Assembly: GCF_027484545.1 (NCBI RefSeq)
Contig: NZ_JAIXST010000100.1
Span: 1-35,584 of the forward strand
DNA from: Runella sp.
GTDB taxonomy: Bacteria; Bacteroidota; Bacteroidia; Cytophagales; Spirosomataceae
Direction of reading: 5' to 3'
DNA: 35,584 nt
In this document: in pieces, positions 1 to 8,494 of the stretch
Position numbering within the stretch: position 1 is the stretch's first letter
How the letters are laid out: each line of letters opens with the position of its first letter
Notes under the pieces: generated by a model
Told to the model about the DNA's origin: nothing
Seen by the model: only the letters and a program-made list of their open reading frames with translations
Database searches by the model: none
Position numbers and translations under genes: made by a program

Positions 1-165
1 GGCTGGTCAGAAAGTCGCTATCCTTTTCCAAATTGGACAAGTGGCACAACTTGGCGATTGGTTGGTGCTTTTGGCAATTCAACTTGGAGAGGCAGCATTA
101 CATTTGATACACCGCCAATTTTTGAGGGGTTCGAGCAAAGAGCGGTACTTGATGGCAAAGCGTAA
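1..165 (+). CDS. Possible 3' end of a gene entering from the left edge
   Basis: Frame 1 on the plus strand is open from the first base to TAA at 163-165, giving 54 residues. The composition looks protein-like: rich in Trp, Gly, Phe and Thr, with a tail reading GSITFDTPPIFEGF. I do not recognise a family. It overlaps the last 87 bases of the LuxR-type gene on the opposite strand, which is unusual for two intact genes. It could be a true convergent overlap, the decayed end of a truncated gene, or chance. Sequence to the left of the window would decide. Confidence 0.3.
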   Translation, partial: GWSESRYPFPNWTSGTTWRLVGAFGNSTWRGSITFDTPPIFEGFEQRAVLDGKA

Positions 166-405
166 AAGTGCTCCTTTTCCTGTTTGGTTTAGCTTGTCTC
201 CCATGCGGGTTTTGTAGTTTTCTACGCTTTTAAGCTCAATACCAAGCTTTTGGGCTAAATCTTTGTTGGAAGAAGCTTCAATGAGAAGTATGAGCAAATC
301 CAACTCACGTTGGGTAAGCGTTGTTAGTAAGAAAACGTCTTCGTCTTTTGGAAATGGGCTGTTATGAATGCAACGAAGGAGGTTTTGAATAGTTAGTTTA
401 GGCAT
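79..405 (-). CDS. Small LuxR/GerE-type HTH protein
   Basis: A 108-residue protein whose central part (about residues 29-90) reads as a LuxR C-terminal helix-turn-helix: LTQRELDLLILL, then NKDLAQKLGIELKSVENYKTRMGDKL. This is the usual layout of a scaffold helix, the HTH and a recognition helix. There is no receiver or ligand-binding domain, so it is a stand-alone DNA-binding protein or the remaining half of a response regulator. The C-terminal tail (NWRCIKCNAASPS) contains a CxxC pair and is not typical of the family; it overlaps an open frame on the other strand. The likely role is transcription regulation, with unknown targets. The HTH call is firm and the natural C-terminus is less so. Confidence 0.7.
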   Translation of the reverse strand: MPKLTIQNLLRCIHNSPFPKDEDVFLLTTLTQRELDLLILLIEASSNKDLAQKLGIELKSVENYKTRMGDKLNQTGKGALLRFAIKYRSLLEPLKNWRCIKCNAASPS

Positions 406-718
406 AATTCAATGATTATAAGCTCAAAAATGAACTTAGTGAATACCTTAACAAAAAGCAACTATCAAAGTAGGGGAGAAGCCCAGTGTTACCACCGAGT
501 AACTATAAAACACAAATGAACCATATAATATTGCGTTTTTAAAGAAAAGATGCAAAAAAAATAAAAATACCCCAAAGTGGAAGAATATTATTTGGTAATT
601 ATCTTTTTTGCACTTTTAAACTATCCGGGACGATAATGCAGCGTATGTTGATTTTTGCATTCATGTTCGGTTCTTTGAGAAGATCAATTGTAGGTAGAAT
701 ATAAATGAACACAATAAG
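406..718. other. Intergenic region, AT-rich, with a possible regulator remnant
   Basis: No full gene is visible in these 313 bases. On the minus strand a 21-codon frame at 599-664 begins MNAKINIRCIIVPDS, which resembles the first beta strand of LytTR/AlgR response regulators (usually IRCIIVDDE), and then stops at TAA. It may be a decayed regulator start or chance. The rest is A/T-rich and probably carries the promoter of the LuxR-type gene. Confidence 0.4.
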
Positions 719-1228
719 TTACACCATTGCGCCTCGTTTTCCCAATTCGATGGCTTCCAAATGAGTGATTTTACGATTGTCCAGTGTAAATCGCAGTAGG
801 GTGCGGATTTTATGAAATCCTTCCTGCCCCGCTGCACCCGGGTTGAGATAAAATAGATTGTTCAGAGCCGGGTCACGCATTACCCGTAAAATGTGCGAGT
901 GACCGCAGATGAAAATATCCGGTGTATTGGTCTTTAATTCGGGCCGGACTTGCGGATTGTATTTAGGGGGAGCGCCACCGATGTGTGTCATCCATATCCG
1001 GAATCCTTCCAGTTCAAACCGTTGATGTTCAGGAGCTTTCCACTGTACTTCTTTGGGGTCAATATTTCCGTAAACGGCGCGTAAGGGTTTAAATTCCTCC
1101 AATTTTTCAAGGATTTCTACTTTGCCTACATCGCCGGCGTGCCAGATTTCATCGCACTCTTTGAAATAGTCAAAAATAGCGTTGTCTAAATAATAATGGG
1201 TGTCGGAGAGAAGGCCAATGCGGGTCAT
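719..1228 (-). CDS. YfcE/MJ0936-family metallophosphoesterase
   Basis: A cytoplasmic 169-residue calcineurin-like phosphodiesterase, close to the usual length of the YfcE family. The metal-binding motifs are all visible in order: SDTH near the N-terminus, HAGDVGK, the GNID variant of GNHD, MTHIGG, and GHSH near residue 110. NPGAAG in the C-terminal part is also typical. Family members are Mn-dependent phosphodiesterases acting on artificial or cyclic-nucleotide-like substrates; the natural substrate is unknown. The ATG at 1226-1228 directly follows a degenerate 7-bp repeat (1233-1267) that fills most of the gap to the upstream transporter gene, so the two may be co-transcribed. Confidence 0.9.
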   Translation of the reverse strand: MTRIGLLSDTHYYLDNAIFDYFKECDEIWHAGDVGKVEILEKLEEFKPLRAVYGNIDPKEVQWKAPEHQRFELEGFRIWMTHIGGAPPKYNPQVRPELKTNTPDIFICGHSHILRVMRDPALNNLFYLNPGAAGQEGFHKIRTLLRFTLDNRKITHLEAIELGKRGAMV

Positions 1229-1232
1229 TTTT

Positions 1233-1267
1233 AATTACGAATTACGAGTGCAGAATGTCGAATTTTG
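1233..1267. repeat. Degenerate 7-bp tandem repeat upstream of phosphoesterase
   Basis: Five consecutive heptads on the plus strand, for example AATTACG twice, then AGTGCAG and AATGTCG. The array begins 5 bases before the phosphoesterase start codon (minus strand). It is one of several such arrays in this window and may overlap the ribosome-loading region. Confidence 0.6.
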
Positions 1268-1286
1268 AAACAGTGCGGAGGGAATA

Positions 1287-2453
1287 TTAAATAATAGCTT
1301 TTAAGGCCATGCCGCTCATGATGAGTACGACCAGCCAACCGGCGATTTGAAGCCAAACGGGATGTTTGTAATTTCCAATCAATCGTTTGTTGCGGGTGGC
1401 GATGAGCATGACTGCCAGGGCAATAGGTAAAATAAAGCCATTGATGGTGCCTACAAATACTAAAATCTGCACCGGTTTGCCTACTACAAGAAACACAATG
1501 GTTGAAATGGAAATAAAAGCAACGGTCAAATAACGATGATTTTTTTCTAAAACGGGGTGAAATGTTCGTAAAAATGAGATAGACGTATAAGCCGAACCAA
1601 TCACCGACGTAATCGCCGCACTCCACATCAGTACCCCAAATAACCGATAACCTACCTGTCCTGCTGCGAGTTGGAAGACTGAAGCAGGAGGGTTGTCTTT
1701 GCTCAAAACTAACCCCGTTGCTACTACGCCCAACGTTGCCAGAAACAAAAAATACCGAATGATAGAAGTAATCAAAATTCCCGTGGTGGCGCTATGATTG
1801 ACCTGAGGCAATGCATCTACCCCTTTTACTCCCGCTTCCAACAGCCGGTGGCCACCCGCAAAAGTAATGTAGCCGCCTACGGTGCCTCCGACGAGCGTAA
1901 TGGTGGCAATCGGGTCAAATTTTTTGGGTAAAACCGTTCTGACAAGCGCTTCTCCAACGGGAGGATGAGCCGAGAAAACGACGTAAGCAATGAGCAAAAG
2001 CATCAGGATACCCAAGTATTTGGCAAAATTATCCATGGCTTTTCCCGCTTCCGGAAGCAGGAAAAGAGCAATACCAATCAAGGCACTTGCGATGGCACCA
2101 ACTTTTACATCAAGCCCGCTCATGACCTCAATTCCTAATCCTGCGCCGGCTACGTTGCCGATGTTGAATGCTAATCCACCGATTACAATTAAGAAAGAAA
2201 GCAGATAACCCAGTCCGAAAAAAAGGTCGTTGGCAATGTCCTGAGCGCGTTTTTCAGTGACGGCGATAATGCGCCAAATATTAAGTTGAGCACCTAAATC
2301 AAGCAGAATGGAAAGCAGAATCACAAACCCAAAATTGGCCAGTAATTGCTGAGTAAAAACGGTTGTTTGCGTGAGAAAACCGGGCCCAACGGCCGATGTG
2401 GCCATGAGGAAAGCTGCTCCGAGGAGGGTATTGGTGATTGATGTTTTTTTCAT
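1287..2453 (-). CDS. Nramp-fold inner-membrane transporter, non-canonical (YcsG-like)
   Basis: A 388-residue polytopic protein with about 11 hydrophobic segments and the Nramp-type N-terminus, GPGFLTQTTVF at residues 23-33. Canonical Nramp metal transporters carry DPGN in TM1 and an MPH-type motif in TM6. Here TM1 reads FLTQTTVF and the TM6 region reads GGYITFAGGHRLLEAG, so the usual Mn/Fe ligands are absent. This resembles the Nramp-like YcsG branch, whose substrate is not certain and may not be a metal. The gene lies between the ligase and phosphoesterase genes on the same strand. The fold call is firm; calling it a divalent-metal transporter would be an over-reach. Confidence 0.8.
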   Translation of the reverse strand: MKKTSITNTLLGAAFLMATSAVGPGFLTQTTVFTQQLLANFGFVILLSILLDLGAQLNIWRIIAVTEKRAQDIANDLFFGLGYLLSFLIVIGGLAFNIGNVAGAGLGIEVMSGLDVKVGAIASALIGIALFLLPEAGKAMDNFAKYLGILMLLLIAYVVFSAHPPVGEALVRTVLPKKFDPIATITLVGGTVGGYITFAGGHRLLEAGVKGVDALPQVNHSATTGILITSIIRYFLFLATLGVVATGLVLSKDNPPASVFQLAAGQVGYRLFGVLMWSAAITSVIGSAYTSISFLRTFHPVLEKNHRYLTVAFISISTIVFLVVGKPVQILVFVGTINGFILPIALAVMLIATRNKRLIGNYKHPVWLQIAGWLVVLIMSGMALKAII

Positions 2454-2489
2454 TAGGGTCTATTTCTGCGCAAAATCGCAAAAAATAGA

Positions 2490-2574
2490 ACACGGATTGA
2501 ACAGATTGAACAGATTCATACGGATAAATTCTAATAAAATCCGTGCGAACCCGTTGTATCCCTTCAATCCGTGT
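2490..2574. repeat. Intergenic inverted-repeat element
   Basis: A 12-bp perfect inverted repeat, ACACGGATTGAA at 2490-2501 and TTCAATCCGTGT at 2563-2574. The internal sequence contains short direct repeats (GATTGAACA twice) and a second CGGAT/ATCCG pair around 2520-2543. It fills the gap between the acyl-CoA ligase stop and the Nramp start. It looks like a dispersed intergenic element and could also act as an RNA hairpin or terminator. Confidence 0.6.
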
Positions 2575-2581
2575 GCCATTA

Positions 2582-4318
2582 TTACCCCAAAATCATTTCC
2601 TTCATTTCGGCCCGAATCCGTTTTTTGTCTAATTTTCCTACCGACGTTTTCGGAATTTCAGGTACAAATTTGATGTGGTCGGGAACGTACCATTTATTAA
2701 TTTCGCCCGAATCTACTTTTGCTTGAAGCACGGCTTTGATGCTTTCGGGAGTTAATTTGTCTTGGTAATCAGGTTTCACAACAATAATGGCGTGAGGTCG
2801 CTCGCCCCATCTGGGGTCAGGGAAACCAATCACTGCCGACTCGGCCACGCCTTCTACCTGTGAAAGTAGGTTTTCAATGTCCAATGACGATACCCATTCG
2901 CCTCCTGTTTTGATCACATCCTTGACGCGGTCGGCAATGGTGACGTAGTAATTAGAGGCAATATGGGCGACGTCGCCCGTGTGTAACCAGCCACCTGCCC
3001 ATAGTTTCTCGGAAGAATCGGCATCTTTGTAATATCCTTGCGTCATCCAAGGGCCACGAGCTACGAGTTCGCCCACGGTTTCACCATCGTGTGGCAAGAA
3101 GTTTCCGTCGTCGTCCATGAGCCGTAATTCTACAAACGGAGCGATTCTTCCTGCTTTGGTACGATAATCAAGTTGTTCTTCGGGCAACATTGCCAATTGC
3201 TCGTCGTTGAGGTGTACTACGCTCATAATCGGAGCAGTTTCCGACATACCATAGCCTTGCGATACGTTGATACCCAAGTCTAATGCGGCCTTGGCCAAAC
3301 CACGGGTCAGCGCTGAACCGCCAATCAACACGTTCCATTTACTTAAATCTATTTGTTTGGCAACGGGGCTGTTAACCAGCATATTCAGAATTGTAGGTAC
3401 ACAATGGGAGAAAGTGACTTTTTCTTTAACCAATAGTTTCAACAACATTTCTGGCTCGTAACGACCTGAATAGACTTGTTTGAAATTGAGCATCGTCGCT
3501 AAAAACGGGAACCCCCAGCCGTGAACGTGGAATAGGGGCGTAATGGGCATATACACGTCGCGGTTGTCAATGGGCAAAGCGCGGTAGCCTGGAAAATAAG
3601 CCAACAAACAAAAAGTGTGCATCACCAATTGGCGATGTGAAAAATAGACGCCTTTTGGGTTGCCTGTGGTGCCTGTGGTATAGAAAGTTGTCGCCAGACT
3701 GTTTTCATCAAAATCGGGAAAATCGTAGATTTCGGAAGTATCTTTGAGTAAGCTTTCGTACTCGCCTACTAACGGGAAAGAAGTCGTAACTAACTCGGCC
3801 TCTGGATTTTGATAGACTTTATCGCTGACGATAATGTACTTCTCAACCGTTGTCAGTTGGCCTTTGATGGCTTCGATGATAGGCACAAAATCTTCGTGAA
3901 TCACGACAAATTTATCTTCGGCGTGATTCATTGTATAAAGAATCTGCGCGGGAGAAAGTCGAATGTTGATGGTGTGCAAAACCGCTCCCAAACAGGGAAT
4001 GGCAAAAAAGCACTCTAAATAGCGGTGACTATCCCAGTCCATCACGGCCACGGTATCACCTGCTTTCACACCTGCTTCGGTGAGTACATTGGCGAGTTGG
4101 CGCACGCGTTTATCAAACGTATGGTAGTTCATCCGAAATAAATCCCGGTACACAATCTCGCGTTGGGGATTGTATTTAGTGACTTGATCGAACAGCATTT
4201 TTATAATCAGCGGAGGATCGTAAGCTGAAGGGGTACGGGGAACAATTCGGGTCTGAATCATGGATTGGTTAACGGTTTGTTGTTTGGGTAAAATTATGTT
4301 TTTTCTTTGAAAAGGCAT
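2582..4318 (-). CDS. AMP-forming fatty-acid-CoA ligase (AlkK/FadD-like)
   Basis: An ANL-superfamily adenylating enzyme of 578 residues that would activate a medium- or long-chain fatty acid to acyl-CoA via acyl-AMP. Visible signatures are the P-loop TTGTTGNPKG near residue 213, the A5-type motif QGYGMSETAP, the TGD motif in GWLHTGDVA, DRVKDVIKTGGEWVS, and the C-terminal catalytic lysine region TSVGKLDKKRI. The N-terminal part (CFFAIPCLGAVLHTINIRLSP) is typical of the AlkK group. The longest start is ATG 4318; an internal ATG at 4261 (MIQTRIVPRTPS) begins where family similarity starts and may be the true one. It is divergent from the TonB receptor gene. Chain-length preference cannot be read from sequence. 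Confidence 0.9.
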   Translation of the reverse strand: MPFQRKNIILPKQQTVNQSMIQTRIVPRTPSAYDPPLIIKMLFDQVTKYNPQREIVYRDLFRMNYHTFDKRVRQLANVLTEAGVKAGDTVAVMDWDSHRYLECFFAIPCLGAVLHTINIRLSPAQILYTMNHAEDKFVVIHEDFVPIIEAIKGQLTTVEKYIIVSDKVYQNPEAELVTTSFPLVGEYESLLKDTSEIYDFPDFDENSLATTFYTTGTTGNPKGVYFSHRQLVMHTFCLLAYFPGYRALPIDNRDVYMPITPLFHVHGWGFPFLATMLNFKQVYSGRYEPEMLLKLLVKEKVTFSHCVPTILNMLVNSPVAKQIDLSKWNVLIGGSALTRGLAKAALDLGINVSQGYGMSETAPIMSVVHLNDEQLAMLPEEQLDYRTKAGRIAPFVELRLMDDDGNFLPHDGETVGELVARGPWMTQGYYKDADSSEKLWAGGWLHTGDVAHIASNYYVTIADRVKDVIKTGGEWVSSLDIENLLSQVEGVAESAVIGFPDPRWGERPHAIIVVKPDYQDKLTPESIKAVLQAKVDSGEINKWYVPDHIKFVPEIPKTSVGKLDKKRIRAEMKEMILG

Positions 4319-4438
4319 AGAAAAGTCAAGAGTACTATCTATATACAGGGAAAATTGATTTTTGGGTGATTGGATAGGTCTTTAATTTTAATTTATCTGC
4401 TATTTTTCAACAGAGTTAATTCTTAAACGTCGGTGCAG

Positions 4439-4468
4439 TTGTGCCAATTACCGGATATTTTTATCTTG
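4439..4468 (+). promoter_or_regulatory. Candidate promoter of the TonB receptor gene
   Basis: TTG at 4439-4441 and TATCTTGC at 4462-4469 are separated by 20 bases, close to the Bacteroidota pattern of a TTTG -33 box and a TAnnTTTG -7 box. One base differs from consensus in the -7 element. Transcription would begin a few bases before the ATG at 4484 or 4493. Confidence 0.3.
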
Positions 4469-4483
4469 CCTCAAAAATAGACT

Positions 4484-6880
4484 ATGCCTTTTATGAGAAT
4501 CCATTTCATTTCTTTCCTGCTTCTTCTAAACGTCTCTCTTTTTGCCCAACATAAAACGCAAACCATTCGTGGAAAAGTAATTGATCGGGTAAATCGTCAG
4601 CCGGTGGCAGGGGCTTCAGTCATCATAATAGGTACAACCCAGGGTACTCAAACGGATGCTTTAGGAGAGTTTTCCATTTCCAATGTTCGTATTGGGCGCA
4701 CGGCTGTTAAATGTTCTATGGTAGGTTATGAGCCCTATTCGACCGAAGAATTTATCCTCAATTCAGTGAGGGAAGTTGTGTTGAATCTGGAATTGAAAGA
4801 AGCATCGTACGATTTGCAGGAAGTAAAAGTAGTCTCGGCCCAAAACCTCAATCGGCCTGTCAATGACCTTGCCTATGTGAGTGCGCGGTCGTTTACGGTA
4901 GAAGAAACCGAACGAATACCCGCTTCGGTCAATGACCCCGGACGTATGGCGTTGGCTTATCCGGGCGTGAAAGCAGGTCGCGATGAAAATGAGAATAAAA
5001 TTGTGGTGCGCGGTAATTCGCCTTTCGGAATTTTATGGCGACTCGAAGGGATTGACATTCCTAACCCTAACCATTTTGCACAACCGGGGTCGGGTGGCGG
5101 CGGCATTACGGTTTTTAGTGCCCAATTATTGGGTCGTTCCGATTTTTTTACGGGAGGGATGCCCGCCGAGTACGGCAATGCGCTTTCGGGGGCTTTTGAT
5201 ATTCGTTTCAGAGAGGGAAATCAGCAAAAGCGAGAGTATCGTACCAAACTCGGTATTTTGGGGTTAGACTTTTCGACTGAGGGTGCGATTAAAAAAGGAC
5301 GTTCGTCGTATTTGGTCAATTATCGTTACTCCACGCTTGGTTTGTTGAGTCAAATGGGTTTCTATTTAGTGGGCGAACGCGTTACGAATCAGTTTCAGGA
5401 TTTGTCGTTTAATCTAGCTTTTCACAGCAAGGATGCTAAAAAAACAACTACCGTTTTTGGTTTAGGAGGCTTAAGCACCGAGCATTATATGCCGGTGGAA
5501 GACCCCGAAAAGCGTGTTTTGGGGAAATCTGACAACTGGGAAGACCGCCTCAGACCCGCCAATATGGGGGCGCTGGGAGTAACGCACACGGTCAATATCA
5601 ATGAAAAATCGTCGTGGAAATACGTGGTGGCGATTATCGGCAGTAGTATCAATCGGAATTCTGATACGCTCAACCTTCAGAATGTTCGATTTCGATACGA
5701 TACCCAAAAATATGATGAGTTTCGAGTAGCTGCCACGGCGACCTACAACTACAAATTTGACGCTAAAACTCGTTTGAAAGCAGGTGCTATCCTGAATCAT
5801 ATTCGGTTCGATTTTTTCAAAGAGACTGCTCCGAGGGCGTCAGTTACGGATATTAATGTTCTTAACGCTGGCCGACAACAGTCTGTTCGGGGAAATGGTA
5901 GTACACAAACAGTGCAGGCTTACGTGCAGATAGTCAGAAACTTATCTAATAGACTCGTGATGAATGCAGGGCTTCATTCGATGTATTTATTGTTAAATAA
6001 TACCGCTTCGCTTGAGCCGCGTCTTTCGTTTCAGTATCGTAGCCCCAAGGCACATTCGGTAAGTTTGGCGTATGGTTTGCATAGTCAGTTGTTACCCATG
6101 AGTACGTATTTTTATACCCGAAAAGATACCATTGCGGGGAAAATTACGGAGTCGAAACCCAATCAAAATCTGGCTTTCCCGCGTTCTCATCACTTGATTT
6201 TGAGTTATAACTACATCACTCCGAGCCTATGGAAATTTTCGGCCGAAGTATATGCGCAATTTTTACGAAAAATATTGGTTGAGCCCCAAACGGGTTCGAC
6301 GTATTGGATGATGAACAACTCCGAAGGATTTCCCGAATTTACGACTGTTGCGAAGGGAAAAGGTACCAATTACGGAATAGATTTGGCCGTTGAGCGTTTC
6401 TTTTCCAAAAAATACTATTTACTCCTGACGGGTTCGGTGTTTAATTCTACGTACCAAACAGCCGACGGCACTACCTACAATTCGGCTTTTAACGATCGCT
6501 TTAGCACTGCGCTTACTTTTGGACGAGAATTTATGTTTAAAAATGGTTCGGTATTTCAGATTGGAGCGCGAACCATGTACAATGGCGGCTATCGTTATAC
6601 CCCGTTAGATGCAGCAGCATCAGCCAAAGAAAAACGATTTGTACCGCTCAAAGGCGCCGAATATCAAGCGCAAGCACCGGCGTATTTTAGAATGGATGGG
6701 CGGGTTTCTTACCGTTCTAATCGAAAAAAATACGCTACGGTGCTATCGCTCGACGTGCAGAATGCCACCAATTACATCAACGTCACCAGTACAAGCTATA
6801 ATCCCGTTACCAACTCGCTTGAGCTGCGCCGTACGGGAAATGGATTTGTGCCAATTTTGAGTTATCAAATTGATTTTTAA
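4484..6880 (+). CDS. TonB-dependent outer-membrane receptor with CarboxypepD-reg-like domain
   Basis: A 798-residue outer-membrane receptor. A signal peptide (ISFLLLLNVSLFAQ) is followed by a carboxypeptidase-regulatory-like beta-sandwich (about residues 28-112: RGKVIDRVNRQPVAGASV, TDALGEFSISNV), then a plug domain (about 115-250, with GRMALAYPGVKA, NKIVVRGNSPFG and AEYGNALSG), then a long beta-barrel ending in aromatic Phe, as barrel proteins do. There is no SusD partner next to it and the length is shorter than typical SusC, so it is a general TonB receptor rather than part of a glycan locus. The substrate is unknown. ATG 4493 gives a cleaner signal peptide than ATG 4484. The stop lies 6 bases from the convergent SDR stop. 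Confidence 0.9.
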   Translation: MPFMRIHFISFLLLLNVSLFAQHKTQTIRGKVIDRVNRQPVAGASVIIIGTTQGTQTDALGEFSISNVRIGRTAVKCSMVGYEPYSTEEFILNSVREVVLNLELKEASYDLQEVKVVSAQNLNRPVNDLAYVSARSFTVEETERIPASVNDPGRMALAYPGVKAGRDENENKIVVRGNSPFGILWRLEGIDIPNPNHFAQPGSGGGGITVFSAQLLGRSDFFTGGMPAEYGNALSGAFDIRFREGNQQKREYRTKLGILGLDFSTEGAIKKGRSSYLVNYRYSTLGLLSQMGFYLVGERVTNQFQDLSFNLAFHSKDAKKTTTVFGLGGLSTEHYMPVEDPEKRVLGKSDNWEDRLRPANMGALGVTHTVNINEKSSWKYVVAIIGSSINRNSDTLNLQNVRFRYDTQKYDEFRVAATATYNYKFDAKTRLKAGAILNHIRFDFFKETAPRASVTDINVLNAGRQQSVRGNGSTQTVQAYVQIVRNLSNRLVMNAGLHSMYLLLNNTASLEPRLSFQYRSPKAHSVSLAYGLHSQLLPMSTYFYTRKDTIAGKITESKPNQNLAFPRSHHLILSYNYITPSLWKFSAEVYAQFLRKILVEPQTGSTYWMMNNSEGFPEFTTVAKGKGTNYGIDLAVERFFSKKYYLLLTGSVFNSTYQTADGTTYNSAFNDRFSTALTFGREFMFKNGSVFQIGARTMYNGGYRYTPLDAAASAKEKRFVPLKGAEYQAQAPAYFRMDGRVSYRSNRKKYATVLSLDVQNATNYINVTSTSYNPVTNSLELRRTGNGFVPILSYQIDF

Positions 6881-6886
6881 CGGTTT

Positions 6887-7621
6887 CTATAAACCATTTT
6901 TCATAATTCTATCGGCAAGTGCGGGCGCTAACCTTTGGATGAGGCGTAGGAGTTTTGTTTTTCCGATACTGATTTCAAACTTGTCTTTCGCAAAACCGTG
7001 CATAAACTCATCCACTAATTGTTTGGGAGTGATTTTCCCCTTTCCCCGTCCTTCGGTCATAGGAGTTGATACCAATGCCGGAATGATTTCAAACACTTTT
7101 ACGGACGTGTTTTCCAATTGATACCGTAATGCTTTGGTGCCGTTGTGTATCGCGGCTTTGGTAGCGCAATAGATAGGCGCTGACTTTTTGGGAGCAAACG
7201 CCAATCCCGAAGAGACATTGACGATGGCAGCTTCGGGTTTTTGAAGCAACAAAGGCAATAATCCATACGTAATCTGAAACGGACTAATTAAGTTGATCCC
7301 AATCTCGGAAGCTATTTTATGGCATCCTTTCTTTTCTTCGAGGAACGAATAGTTGTATTGAACACCTGCATTGTTGATGATGTTGATGTTTGGGTATTTT
7401 TCCAAACAGGTATCTACAAGATTTTTAACGGATTGACTATCAGCTAAATCGCATTGAATGGTTTCGATGCCGGCAAAGCGTTCTTTGAGGTTTCTTAGGT
7501 TAGCTTCATTGCTTGAGGCTACAATCAATGAGTTGCCTAATTCATAGAATTGCCCAACCAGTTCAAGTCCAATACCTGACGTGCCTCCTGTGATTAGAAT
7601 GGTATTTCCTGTAGTTCTCAT
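6887..7621 (-). CDS. Short-chain dehydrogenase/reductase (DltE-like SDR)
   Basis: A 244-residue classical SDR, presumably an NAD(P)H-dependent oxidoreductase in the cytoplasm. The cofactor motif TGGTSGIG is at residues 11-18, NNAG follows in the middle, the catalytic Ser lies in IVNVSSGLAF, and Tyr/Lys in YCATKAA. C-terminal features (EIIPALVSTPM, FMHGFAKDKFEISIGKTKLL) match the DltE-like subgroup seen in Bacteroidota. The ATG at 7619-7621 overlaps the TGA of the small upstream gene (ATGA), which implies translational coupling. A Crp-type regulator gene is just upstream on the same strand and may control it. The substrate is not known. Confidence 0.9.
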   Translation of the reverse strand: MRTTGNTILITGGTSGIGLELVGQFYELGNSLIVASSNEANLRNLKERFAGIETIQCDLADSQSVKNLVDTCLEKYPNINIINNAGVQYNYSFLEEKKGCHKIASEIGINLISPFQITYGLLPLLLQKPEAAIVNVSSGLAFAPKKSAPIYCATKAAIHNGTKALRYQLENTSVKVFEIIPALVSTPMTEGRGKGKITPKQLVDEFMHGFAKDKFEISIGKTKLLRLIQRLAPALADRIMKNGL

Positions 7622-7800
7622 CGAGCTTCTTTTTTAAATAGTTCATTAAATTCCAGAAAAGCGCCTTCCTGCCCTACAATGATGTCTTTGATTTCAAAAC
7701 AGGTGTACGTTTTTTGATTTTCCATTTCTTCGGGTTTTGTTTGAGCATGACAGATTACTATTGCAGAAAATAGCAATAAAGCGACTTGTAAATGCTTCAT
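7618..7800 (-). CDS. Small secreted peptide, unknown or truncated
   Basis: Sixty residues from ATG 7800 (the longer frame starts at 7830). The N-terminus is a clear signal peptide, MKHLQVALLLFSAIVICHAQ, leaving a mature part of only about 40 residues (ENQKTYTCFEIKDIIVGQEG, then AFLEFNELFKK). The stop overlaps the SDR start as ATGA. The mature segment looks like the first strand and helix of a larger alpha/beta domain, so this may be the 5' remnant of a longer gene rather than a full small protein. I do not recognise a family. Confidence 0.5.
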   Translation of the reverse strand: MKHLQVALLLFSAIVICHAQTKPEEMENQKTYTCFEIKDIIVGQEGAFLEFNELFKKEAR

Positions 7801-7875
7801 TTTTAATGGATTGATTTTGATTTCCTGCAAAACTATTCCCGTTTTCAGCAGGAAGCATTTACATAGGTAAAGAAA

Positions 7876-8451
7876 TTACTTTTGAGAGAGTTTTTTTCTG
7901 ATGCGGCTCAATTGGGTAGGAGTAATGCCTAAGTAGGAAGCAATATGGTATTGGGAAATAATCTGCTCTAAGCCGGGATATTGTTTTTGAAAAATAGCGT
8001 ACCGTTTATCGGCGTCGAGCAATACAATTTCAATTTCTCGTTCTTCTTTGTCAACAAAATAGAACTCAGCTAATTTTCTGGCCACTCGTTCTAAATCAGG
8101 GAGGGAATTATACAGTGCCGATAATTCTCTAAAATCCGCCGTTAGCAGTTGGCAGTCTGTCAAGGCTTGCTGGACGATTTTGTTGGGCTTGCCCGTGATA
8201 AGCGAAGCATATCCTCCCACAATAGAATGAGGCACAAAAAAGTGTTTGTTGTATTCAGTTCCTTCCGAATTTCGGTAAAAAGCCCTGACAACACCTGATT
8301 TTAAAAAACCGATTTTAGCAGCTATCTGCCCTTCATCGATGAATAGTTGGCTTTTCTTGAGCTGACTTTCGGAAAAGAGCACACGTACCTTTTCCCATGT
8401 TTCGTCGGTAATGGGTGAGATTGCATTAAAATAAGTGCGAAGCTCGTTCAA
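7876..8451 (-). CDS. Crp/Fnr-family transcription regulator
   Basis: A 191-residue regulator typical of Bacteroidota Crp-like proteins. It has an N-terminal cyclic-nucleotide-binding-type beta-roll (FIDEGQIAAKIGFLKSGVVRAFY, residues about 38-60) and a C-terminal winged HTH, YHIASYLGITPTQLSRIRKKL. The phosphate-binding signature of true cAMP receptors is not obvious, so the effector is unknown. It precedes the small peptide and SDR genes on the same strand with a 45-base gap, which suggests local control of that pair; regulators of this subgroup often sit beside an SDR or a hydrolase. Confidence 0.88.
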   Translation of the reverse strand: MNELRTYFNAISPITDETWEKVRVLFSESQLKKSQLFIDEGQIAAKIGFLKSGVVRAFYRNSEGTEYNKHFFVPHSIVGGYASLITGKPNKIVQQALTDCQLLTADFRELSALYNSLPDLERVARKLAEFYFVDKEEREIEIVLLDADKRYAIFQKQYPGLEQIISQYHIASYLGITPTQLSRIRKKLSQK

Positions 8452-8494
8452 TGGAGTAAATGCGTTTTGAGAAACAGAAAGGGCGTTTTTGACT

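Noticed and set aside
1231-1626. 131-codon minus frame
   Set aside because: It lies in another frame across the Nramp 3' end and has no domain pattern.
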